Source: Gnetum montanum
Taxonomy: Eukaryota > Streptophyta > Gnetopsida > Gnetales > Gnetaceae
Direction: 5' to 3'
Length of the DNA stretch: 38,982 nt
Assembly: GCA_015680685.1 (NCBI GenBank)
Contig: MNCI01005374.1
Location: 397,604-436,585 of the forward strand
The notes under the pieces are model-generated. The model was not told where the DNA came from. It saw nothing but the letters and a program-made list of their open reading frames with translations, and searched no databases. Both the position numbers and the translations under genes were made by a program. Shown here in pieces: positions 9,601 to 19,178 of this stretch (position 1 is the first letter of the stretch; the number at the start of each line of letters is the position of its first letter).

Positions 9601-11815
9601 AATGTAAAGGAATCCTATCCATTGTTTAGGTCTCCTGCATTTCCCAAACTACTATTACAAAAGAAGGTAATCAACCTAACATAGGGATGGACCTTTAAGA
9701 AGGTATTGATGGAGGACATCAAATTTGATTATGCTATTGGGCTTTGAGAGGAGATTCTTAGACTCTGTGTTGATATCTCTATGATAATCCATATACACCT
9801 TGCATTGTTCATAGGCTATCTAAAGAGGTTTGCAAAGTTTCTAGTGGTATATAGGAATGGGTGATGGATTTCCCAAGACCCAAGCCAACTTTCTAGGCCT
9901 TGGATAAAACATATTTATCAAATAGTGCAAGCCCAAAATCCACCAAAGGGGGTGGATGAGACATTATCCATCACATCTAAGAATCTTGATGTTAGGTAGT
10001 ATGAGTCTCTTGACAGTACTAATGATAATGAGCCCCTGTCATTTCCTACCAGTTTCCAAAGTGCTAGATGATAGCACATGGAGGCTAAAGGGGTAGCTAG
10101 AGAGAAACTTAAGAAGCCTATGGAGGAGGCACCCCCAGCATTAGATCAACCTACCCCAAAGAAGCTTAAGTTTAAGCTTAAGACATCACAACAAGTAGTT
10201 GCAGGTATGCTTTGTTTAAATTTGGCTATTTTCATGTTTTAAGATTTTATGGGTATTTTATAATTTCATGTGTTAATCAATTTTCTATGTACTATGGTTG
10301 TAGACAAGCATCAGGTTATAACAACCCAAGCTACTACAAAGGTAGAACAAAGGATTGTAGAAGAGGCGCTCCTAAAGCAACCTATGGTTGAAGGACTTGC
10401 CAGTGCAGACATAGATAATTTAGATGCCTTGCTTGGTGAGGCGGTTCCGGTCACCTCTCCCATCATCAACCCAGAGGAGGAGGAGGAGGAGGAACTAGGT
10501 ATGCTTATGCCTCACTATTTTTGTTATATCTTATTGGTTATATTTGGTTGTCATCCTAACCTTTCGATGATTGTTATGCTTATAGTAGTTCCTAAGTTAC
10601 TAGCACAAGCTTCCATCCCTGAGTTTTGTGCAAAACCATGTGTAGACACTCCAAAAAAAGTGGAGTTCCTATGTGGAATGCCTAAGGATATCATCGATTG
10701 ATTGCATTAGGTTGCACTTGAGATAGGTAAGGATTTTGTTTTATGTGCTTTAGTCATAGGCTTTGTTTGCATTATGGATATTTAAGGTTATGTCTTATGG
10801 TTGCATTTTATGCTTTGTGTAGTACCATCCATGGAGTGGGACTCTTGTAGAGACATGGAGGTAGACTCCTTGCCTAGAATTCCCTTGACATTTCTAGTGT
10901 ACCTATGAAGCTTTACAACACTACCATTGATTTAGCAATGTCATGTACAAAAGTTTCATGAGCACTAGAGAGGTCCAAAGAATCCCTATGGAAGGAAATT
11001 ATGGCCTTGAGTGAAAAGGTTCAAAGGTAGGAGAATATGATTAGGGATCTCCAAGGCCGTTAAGCCTTTGTGGAAGCCTAAGTGGCTAACTTAAGGGAGT
11101 TATGAACCAAGGATATCACTTGGGCTCACTATTGGCATGCTATTCAAGACAAAGTAGTGGTCCTATGGGAGATGGTGGAGCAATGTATGCAAATGGACCT
11201 CATCTCTCAAAAGGTTGAGGATTGAAAGGATCACTACTCTTGGGTCCTAGAGTGAGGCAAGACACAAAAGGTCCACAAGCATCAGTATAAGGTTGATTGT
11301 GGGGCCTACCTAAAATAGCTTAAGGTAGAGTTAGTTGAACGACACAAGAGAGAGTTGTTCATTCAAGGGATCCAAGCAGAGAGTACTTATCAACTCTTTG
11401 AAATCACTATCAAAGTGGAGCAATCCCCTACTCTTCATATTAGTATTGTTGCAGGTGAGATTACTATAGCCGCTATTACTCATGAGCCTCCTACTTGGAC
11501 TTCTATAAATAGATCTAACATTCTTTTTGGTGTTGATCTTGTGGATGTTGATTGGGCCAACATGATGAAGGGCTAGACCCTCCATCATTTGAAGAAAGGC
11601 GTCCTCCATCTACCCCCAAAAGTGATGGATCAAACTCTCCACAGGTTTGATCTATTTATATTTTAGTTTTTTTTAAGTAATGATATTAGCTATGGGTTAC
11701 TAATTGGCTACATGTTATTGTATTTAGGCTTTAGGAGACATTGGTGGCCATAATGGTGAGGGTGGTAATGGCCCTTCACTTCCTTCTCTAGATGCCACTT
11801 AGCAACCTCCTTCAA
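6693..11815 (+). pseudogene. Decayed multi-exon gene, coiled-coil protein of unknown identity
   Basis: I do not recognise this protein. Coding-like blocks alternate with T-rich introns. Three introns still splice in frame: 10205-10303 (GTATGC...TTGTAG), 10499-10585 (GTATGC...TTATAG) and 10727-10822 (GTAAGG...GTGTAG), all in the same phase. Probable further acceptors are at 8787 (TTACAG), 9158 (TTCACAG) and near 11728 (TATTTAG). The first exon (6693-6769) and the 2-kb intron after it are less certain. Visible parts are a block at 8800-9050 (LAVAKTTLDEFTKNPQ), one at 9325-9684 with HHEEVLEWLGANIGH, a basic PKKLKFKLK run near 10180, an acidic Glu run near 10490 and a heptad-like coiled coil at about 10980-11400. 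In-frame stops are mostly TAG where CAG would fit, so it is dead. It may be a TE-carried gene, since the HEEVL motif resembles one in ORF2 of element A. Confidence 0.55.
7862..8282. repeat. Three diverged tandem copies (about 150, 150 and 120 bp)
   Basis: Copies start at about 7862, 8011 and 8161. Each holds TTTAGATAAACAYCTWAGAGC, then CTTTTTACA, then TTTCRCCTC and TCTAAATT. They lie in the presumed long first intron of the 6693-11815 pseudogene. Confidence 0.85.
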
Positions 11816-12536
11816 TTTAGCTTGTCTTTATTTTTATGTTGATGGCTATGGTTGGCCAAAACTATATTATGGATGGTTATTCTTTAGAATCATTGCTATA
11901 CATTGTGTTTAGGGCTATATGTTGTGGAAATTCTAATTTCAAATTTAAATATTGGTTTTATTCTAGCTATATGCATTTATAGTAGTAAATATTGTAAACC
12001 TTGAGAACAATTATGTTGATGTTTTTGGTTATAAAATCAAATGGCTAATCAATGTGATAATAGGCCAATCCATGAGAGATGATAATAAAAGGAATTTTTG
12101 CTAGTTTAGGCCTTCGTGGGCATAGGTTATATTATGTGATTGTGGCTACATTGCCAATTTAATATCTTAGTGAACAAGAATGCTAGTTTAAGGTCATAGT
12201 AGATCATAGTGCTAGTTTTAGGCTTTAGCGGGCCATGTTTGAAAGAGACACTTTTTTAATGTTTAAAACATAAGTAAAAATAAAAAAAATTTGTATAAAA
12301 TAAGTAATAATGCAAATAAAGTTATGGCTACATGCATAGGCTATGTGTATAAAATAACAAAGATATGATAAATTGCAAAAGAAAAAATAAGGCTATTGGG
12401 CTATCACTACATCTGGTCATAGAGGCATGGGAAGGTTAAGATAAACTTCACTTGTGCAAACCCTTCATAATCTTTGTAAAACTAGGGAGTGAGTAAGGTC
12501 GACTCTGCACAAGCTTGTATTTGCCATCCCCTTCAC
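11816..12536. other. AT-rich DNA without recognisable genes
   Basis: Between the multi-exon pseudogene and the protease end of element C. A-rich runs lie at about 12250-12400. The RT of element C would be expected on the minus strand here but is not visible, so C was truncated at about 12.4-12.5 kb. Confidence 0.5.
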
Positions 12537-14359
12537 TCAAAATGTTAAAAGGAAGTTCATCCCATAATGTATCGCATTGGTTCTCATTGTTACCATTGGT
12601 TGTCTTGGGTTCTTGCTTCTTCTTGAAGCTCCACTTTGAACCCCTATTCTATGCCCAAATTTTTTGATAGCTAGGGGAGCTGCATTATCATCATGAATGA
12701 TGATTTCACCTCCCTCATAAGAAAAGTTAATTTCTTGATGGAAGGCAAGGAAACAGCTTGTAATTGAGCCAACCAAGGTCTTCCCAAAATCAAGTTGAAC
12801 CCTAGTATCTCTTCCACCACTAAGAAGTTTGCAGTTGTAGGGAATTGTTCTCTAGCTACAGAATCCAAGGAGATAGACCCCTTGATGGCAACTCTCTATT
12901 CATTGAAGGACTTAAGAGCTACAATGGTTGTAGGTTATACTTGCTCAGTTAAGCCCAAGCATTCAATGATGATTCATGGAATCACATTGGTTGCAGATCC
13001 ATCATCAACATGCACCTAATGTATTTTAAATTTTCCTATGCATATGGTCATGAATAAAGGGGTTGTAGTCACCTCGTCATTCTGGGGATTAACCTTAATT
13101 TCGCTATCATGAAATGTCAATGGTGTTGACTTCCCCTCTCTTGGTAAGGGGGAAATCATTATTTCATGGATGGATTCCTCATTAGTGGAAATATCCTCAC
13201 TAATGGGTATGAAAGTCAACATTTTGACTAGCACCTCATGATGCGTGACGAAAGTCATGATCAGGTCATATAAACTTAAGGTTGTGTTTTTCTGCTTGAG
13301 TGATTACCTAACTTGGTCCATTGAACTAAGGAAGTTTTTGTTGTTGGCCATTGGATTGTCACCCCAATTGTGCTTTACTTCCTCCATGTGTTCCAAAATG
13401 CAAACTTTGGATTTAGGCTATGGCTATTGTGGCACTTTTTTGTTATTTTGGACATGGGCTTTAGTGTCCTCCTATGGCTTGTTGGTTGAAGGGAATGGGG
13501 TAAAGGAGGTCATAGGTATAGTCAAAATGGAAGTGGACTTCGGTAGGCCCACTTCCTTTCATGCCTCTATCTGCTTTTCTCCCTTATTGTTAGGCTTTTT
13601 CTTATGCTTCTACCTTTGGTTGGCTGAAATGTTTTGGTTGTTAGTTGTTGGCTATAAGGAAGAGGCGGTAGCATTGACCACCACATGGGATCATTGTGTA
13701 GTTGGTTGGACTATAGCTGTTTGGGTTGTATTATGTTAGGAGACCTTGATGACAATAGGTTCCCTTAGAGGCATTCATGATGGTGCTCTCACAACAAATG
13801 GGGGTCTTAAGCTATGGGAAGCTAAAGAAGCTCTCTCATTGTAGAGGGGTACTTGGATCATGAATGGTTATCTAGTAGGTCTCTGGTTGTCATTGCTGTT
13901 GAATTTTGAAATAACATATGGGCTATCATTAGTATTCAATGGATCTTTGTTGACCTACATTGACTAGTTTTGTGGCCGAACTAGGTTAGAAACATTTAAG
14001 ACTAATTTTTCCCTATCTATCATCCTTTGTAGGTCATCCTTCAATGCAAGGCAGAAGTCTGTATCATGACCAGGTACTTGATGATAGTGGCAAAAACTAT
14101 CTAACTTGAAGTATTTAGGCAATTGAAGATCATCCTTCATTGCCTGAGTGGGATCTTTGGCTATTTTACATAGTTGCTCATGCTTCTTTCGAGTAGCTTT
14201 GGTCATTTGCTTATGTTGCATACATCCACTTCTTAATAGTTTGTTTAGCAACTCAGATGGTTTTAGTGGCAATGTGGTATATTTAGACCTATCCTTCCTT
14301 TCAAAGTTAGGTCTACTTGTAGTCAATGTAGTGGTCCCAGAAGTTTATGGTTGGTTACT
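12537..14359 (-). pseudogene. Element C: Gag C-terminus and protease (Tat/Ogre-like), left half
   Basis: Minus-strand coding remnants in several frames with many stops. From the Gag side, 14326-13964 holds YTTLPLKPSELLNKLL and a knuckle-like CHYHQVPGHDTDFC followed by LKDDLQRMID, typical of Tat-type Gag. A Pro/Asn-rich linker runs through 13960-13260. The retropepsin has the active-site block VHVDDGSATNVIP (about 13015-12983) and the C-terminal NLILGRPWLAQ (about 12795-12768). The VDDGSA form is usual in Tat/Ogre elements. The N-terminal half of the same gag lies at 22955-24168 on the other side of element A. RT, RNase H and integrase are missing beyond 12537. Confidence 0.8.
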
Positions 14360-14364
14360 ACAGT
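14360..14364. repeat. Left target-site duplication of element A (acagt)
   Basis: ACAGT immediately precedes LTR1. The right flank at 22955-22959 is GCAGT, a single transition away. Confidence 0.8.
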
Positions 14365-15175
14365 TGATGAGTTATCATTTTGTTGGCTACGATATTGCAT
14401 ACATGATATCACGTAAGCGATATTGCAGCCTGTCTCCTCATCTATAAATAAGAAGTAGATAGTTTTGGTAGGAAGTTTTTGGAGAATTTCTTTTAAGTGT
14501 TTAATTTTAAGTAGTTCCTCTCTTAACCCTTTCCTCCCAGTGCATGCCTGCAATGTGGTAATTGTAATTGTACAGGATCCTTATTCGAGTGTGACGTACT
14601 TGGACATGCACATGATTGACAATAAAGATTGAGATTACCTCATCATTGTTGCATTCACTTAGCTTAATTATTTATCTAATTAATTGTTATTTATTTCTTT
14701 CATAGTTTATATATCTTCACCCTAAACTCATTTTAAACGTGGAATGAGTACGACTTGATCACGAGCATTTAAGTGTGACTACTTGGTAACCTAGTAGCGT
14801 ACCTAGGATCTGCGCTTGGTAACCCCAGTGGTAGTCGTGCACGAGGTCCAAGATGTGTGTGGATGATCGAGGAATGGTTGCTCATCACACTTAGGCTAGC
14901 TTATATTCTCTCTCACTCTCTCCCTCTCCTAGTTTAGTTAATATTATTTTCCATTAGCCTAGGAGTAGTATTAGTATAGGAATGCATCATACACCTCAAT
15001 CTGGACTAAACCATATGTGATAAAGCTAATACTAGTCCAATGAGAAGACAACGAACTGCGATCTAAGAATAACTATCTAGATATCACAACTAGTCTATCT
15101 GTGGAGTTCAATTGGATCGTGCGTGAAACACTCGTATTCGTATGGTCTAGTGTAGGGGTACCTTGCCACTCATCA
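14365..15175 (+). repeat. LTR1 (5' LTR) of element A, 811 bp
   Basis: Runs TGATGAG to CTCATCA. It contains decayed GATATC half-sites (14390-14425), TATAAATAAG at 14443-14452 and AATAAA at 14621-14626. It carries about 14 bp more of half-site sequence than LTR2. Confidence 0.93.
14443..14452 (+). promoter_or_regulatory. TATA box of LTR1
   Basis: TATAAATAAG, identical in LTR2 (22221-22230) and LTR B, just downstream of the GATATC half-sites. Confidence 0.7.
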
Positions 15176-15176
15176 T

Positions 15177-15194
15177 TGGTGCTATTGCCGAGGA
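15177..15194 (+). promoter_or_regulatory. Degenerate tRNA-Asp primer binding site (element A)
   Basis: TGGTGCTATTGCCGAGGA differs from the perfect site of element B by four transitions (C to T or G to A), two of them in one CpG. Same offset from the LTR, one base. Confidence 0.85.
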
Positions 15195-15316
15195 CGGTGC
15201 TAGTTATCTAGATTAGTTATATCATACAAGGTCATTATATTGGAATTAACAATATAACTTTTAGAAAGAAATAATTACAAAAAGTCACATACAAATTCAC
15301 ACACAATTTCACAACC

Positions 15317-17312
15317 ATGCCTCTACTACAAGACTATAATAATGCCACATTTAGTGAGGCAATTCATTGGAGAACCAATGAATTATATGAAAATGAGGAT
15401 TGGAGTACACAATCTGAAGTGGGGGTTTCTTATAAACACAAATGAAGGCAACATCATCCCAATGCATGAAAGCATAACTTACAAGATGACGATGAACCCC
15501 TACTAGCCACTACAAGCCTAACGCAAATACAAGAGGCCATTTGAATCTCTCGTAGGCATTGTAAAGGGAGCCTCCTACGCAAGCTCAATTGAAACAACTT
15601 TCCCAATTTTTTAGGAGGCTATGACTTAGATCCATAACAACATTTATGAGCCTTCTACGATGCCTATGCATGGAACAACATTGATAATGGTTGGAAAAAA
15701 CTCAAGCTCTTTCCTTTGACACTCGTTGGCCAAGAAAAAGTATGGTATAGATTATTAAAACCAAATTTAATACGATGATGGCAAAAAATGGTAGCACTTT
15801 TTAACAAAAGATATCAAACCTACACAAGAGTGTTGACCTTGAAGAAACAAATCTAGGAGTGGAAACAAGCACAACATGAACCCTTGGACATGGCCTTAGA
15901 AAGATATTACACACTGTTAAACAACTGTCCAGACCATGAGTTCTTCGAGGAAACGCTAATGTACCACATCATTGATGGGCTTCGTGATGCAACAAGAGAA
16001 ACCCTAGGGATGTATGCCCAAGGTCAACTATACGAACTACAAACCCATCAATTCCAAGAGCTTATTAAGTGGGTAGCAAAAGAAGAAGGAGAATTGGCCA
16101 AATGGAAGAGTGTTGAAAAACATCAACAGGACCAAAGTCTCAACTTAACAGAGGTCCATAATCATAAAAAGGAGAAATCAACCTATCACAAGGAGGAAGA
16201 ACCATCTTTTCCGGTACAAAAATCATTAGAGGAAGTCAAGGAAAATATCAATACGATGTTGGAATGGATGCATAAAAAGTGTGGAGAATATATTGATATT
16301 ATTGGAGATAGAGTTTTGACAACTCAAGAAGTAGGACAAAGTGTCATTAGACAATCAGATAGAAGGGATGAGGAAGATAAGGGCTCAATTGCCAATCATA
16401 TGTATGAATGCAACATTTTCTTGTACGATCATGCCAAGGGCTAATGCCCAATCTTGTTACATTTATATGAGCATTGGGGAAGCATGTTACACCCAGAGTT
16501 TGTATAGAGATACTATGTTCGATAACAGTGGCAACAATCCTAGTCATGGGGGAAGCCACCCCTAAACTAGAGATACCCTTTGTATCATCTGAATCTAAAT
16601 GCTTATGTAGTTCAACATCTTGTTTCCCCAACTGGGTCAACATACTCTATACCACCGCATTATCATTCTCCTTAATACTATCAGCCCATGTCTTTAACAC
16701 AACCACCTCCTTGTGTACCTTACACTTCTATTAAATTTCAACATGCTCATCCTTTCCCTCCTTCTACATTTCCACCAACTATTTCTGAAGTGTTTGCACC
16801 ATAGCAACAACCTACGAACGTTACTTGTGCTACTATTGCCAATAGTAGTAAGAGGCCTCCTCAACATCGAAAGCGTCCCATCTTTAGACATGATCGTAGG
16901 AAGGGACAACATAGTTCCAAGGCCACTACATTTTCCAACTCAACACAAGTCCAACACTGTGGTGCATCCTTCTCCTCAAACCCAGCACCTCGTGTCACTT
17001 CATCAGGGCCACCAATTAACACTCCAACAACCATACGTCCCAATGAATACAACCATGGAGAGAGACATCCTGATCCTTGCATACCATCTTACAGTCCCAA
17101 GTATCATAGTGGGTCAACTCTTTATTTGGGAACCACATCTTATAAATTGCCTCACTATGCTTACTATAATTAGGTATGTGAAATCCAATGGGGTAAGTAT
17201 GTCCAAGTTTCAATATTTTCAACATGCAAGGATCCTAATCTTTCATTTGTTAATCCTCACCATGTCCAACCATTTAGTTATGGAGGATATCCCCCATTCT
17301 AATAACAAGCTA
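15317..17312 (+). pseudogene. Gag remnant of element A
   Basis: Starts at ATG 15317 (MPLLQDYNN) and aligns by eye with element B Gag from about its residue 290 onward. Landmarks: DDDEPLLAT, NNFPNFLGGYDLDP, KLFPLTL, RYQTYTRV and, in the longest open stretch 15884-16444, RYYTLLNNCPDHEF and ETLGMYAQGQL. The Cys motif is reduced to YECNIFLYDHAKG followed by a stop and CP, at about 16405-16450. A Tyr/Pro/Ser-rich tail follows to about 17312. It lacks the long charged N-terminal part of B Gag, and no retropepsin is visible. Several stops stand where C-to-T change in CGA, CAG or CAA would put them. Confidence 0.88.
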
Positions 17313-18673
17313 GATTAATAAATATTTTTCATTTTCTTTAATTTTACAATTTTTTGTTTTCCAGTTTTTCATTTTTCAATTTCTTGTTTTATATTTTTAT
17401 AAGTAATCTCATCTATGAATAAAACACTCATGTGGCTCATTGGTTGAGGTGTGTTCTATGTTATCGAGTCTCGAGTGATCAATTATTTGGACAGTGAATC
17501 CATTACACCCACTCATCCATTCTACAAATAAGAGGTTCTATTCAAGGGTACAGTGATATTCTTGACATTCTTAAAACTTAAAATTAATTTTGTGTTCATT
17601 ATACCTAGAATGAAAAAGGATGGATTAAGAGGGAATGATTAGGATGTGATAGCAAGGGAACTTGCGGATTCTCTTTGGTGACATCTGTGAGAGTTATCAC
17701 GCAATGTGGTTGTACTAAGGTCCTTGTAGATCTAACGCAAAATGAAAGTAAGAGTAATCAAAATGCACTCAAAAATCCAATGTTGTTCTAGGGGGTCTCA
17801 CTGGAAAGACATGAACCCATGCCTAGAGGTTGGCGGCTTCTCTGGATTCAGCAATAAAAAAAAACAAAGAGAAAGAAAAAAAATAAAGAAAGTGTCACAA
17901 AGCAAAAATCACTCCTCCGTTGAATAAAATGCCAAGTGATCATACACCTTGTTGTTTTGGTACTCTCATAGTCATTCATCATTGGATGAAATAATGCGAT
18001 GTCACTGATCAGAGGAATGGACTTGGTCCTGATCTTGGAACAACGGGTTAATGACACATTAATCATTCTTTTCATGTAGGATTCATTGTGCCCAGTGTCA
18101 GTTACCTCGTGTCCCAATCTCTACAATCCCTTCTATACCCCATCTCATCTCTCTGTTCATGTAATTGTAACTCGTGTCTTGTGTAGCATAGAATTTTGAC
18201 CTCATTCCGGTGGTATCTACATGTGTGTGTTTTGTGAAATTGGTATGGATTACATTTAACCCTTCTAGTGCCTACGAACACTTTTAAGTGTGGCTATGCA
18301 AGGGCATTATAGGTTGGAACCTACTTTGGAGAGGACTCACTTGCGTAATTTTTTTTTTGTAATTTGCACTCATAACACATCTCACACACACCATCTCTTA
18401 CCCTCAGCATACTTTCCATGATATTCTTTCCCTTATTGCTATCCCTCCGAATTCCAACGTTCCTATGAACCATCACATGGCCTTTTTCTCTCCCTTACCC
18501 CCCAACACCTTTAGCGATCAATTCCATCCACATATAATTATTTGTGCCTTAAAAACTAACTAAATTACCCTAGAACCCTTTAACACATGTCCACATGTTT
18601 TTAATCTACATTGTTAATTTTAGAAAAATATTCAAAATTTGGTATATTGTGTTGTGGCTTAAACATTGATAGG

Positions 18674-18706
18674 CCACGATATCGTGTCTCATAAACCTAT
18701 ATATAT
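18674..18706 (+). promoter_or_regulatory. Internal GATATC palindrome plus TATA box upstream of ORF2
   Basis: CACGATATCGTG (18674-18685) is a perfect 12-bp palindrome, followed by TATATATATG (18697-18706). This copies the GATATC-then-TATA arrangement of the LTR U3 regions. It lies about 470 bp before ORF2. A promoter role is inference; a relic of an older LTR is the main alternative. Confidence 0.45.
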
Positions 18707-18877
18707 GTGACCTCCTTGCACCACTTGCCATCATTTTCAACCATTCACGTGGGGGAGTTTGTCAAATTTCTCTCTATGACTTGCGATTGCGCATCCTTAG
18801 CTTTTCAACCTCTATCTTGCTCGCAGGTGCTCTGATTTTCATTCCGTTTGAATCTATTTGAACCCAAAGTGTTCAGC

Positions 18878-18895
18878 TTAGTCATGGGGGAGGGA
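18878..18895 (+). promoter_or_regulatory. Internal PPT-like motif of element A
   Basis: TTAGTCATGGGGGAGGGA shares AGTCATGGGGG with the terminal PPT at 22144-22154. Possible central polypurine tract. Confidence 0.4.
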
Positions 18896-19178
18896 CACAT
18901 GCAAATAGTGCATAAATTTTTTGAAATTTTTCATCGCCCAAAGGACATTATCAAGAGTAATTAGTTATAACATTAAGGATAAATGTGCCAAAAATAATTT
19001 CATCCCCTTAGTTATACTAGGAAACTAAAATTGGAAACCACCTAAGTAAAAAGAACTCACTATTATAATCTTTTGGGAAACATCACATGAAGATAAAATA
19101 AATTCATTAAGGAAATAGTAAGGTATAACTTAACTCTGGGAACAACCTTACTAATGATTGGCCCTCGTGTGATTGCAG

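Larger units (their letters stand above)
17313..19178 (+). other. Long non-coding middle region of element A
   Basis: No coding features. It begins with a T-rich run (17320-17400), has an A/G-rich run (17850-17910) and is collinear with 1-1236 of element B on the opposite strand. Its distal part holds a palindrome plus TATA box (18674-18706), a possible splice donor (GCAG/GTGCTC at 18826/18827), a PPT-like motif (18878-18895) and an acceptor (TTGCAG ending 19178) directly before the ORF2 ATG. It may act as the leader or promoter of ORF2. Confidence 0.65.

Noticed and set aside
13245-13739. 164-codon plus-strand frame with hydrophobic stretches
   Set aside because: The minus strand here reads as the Gag-protease linker of element C; this frame is its shadow.
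14323-14553. 76-codon minus-strand frame
   Set aside because: It crosses the LTR1 border of element A, joining LTR sequence to element C gag, so it is a junction artefact.
16713-17318. 201-codon plus-strand frame
   Set aside because: Off-frame relative to the Pro/Tyr-rich Gag tail that aligns with element B; no recognisable features of its own.
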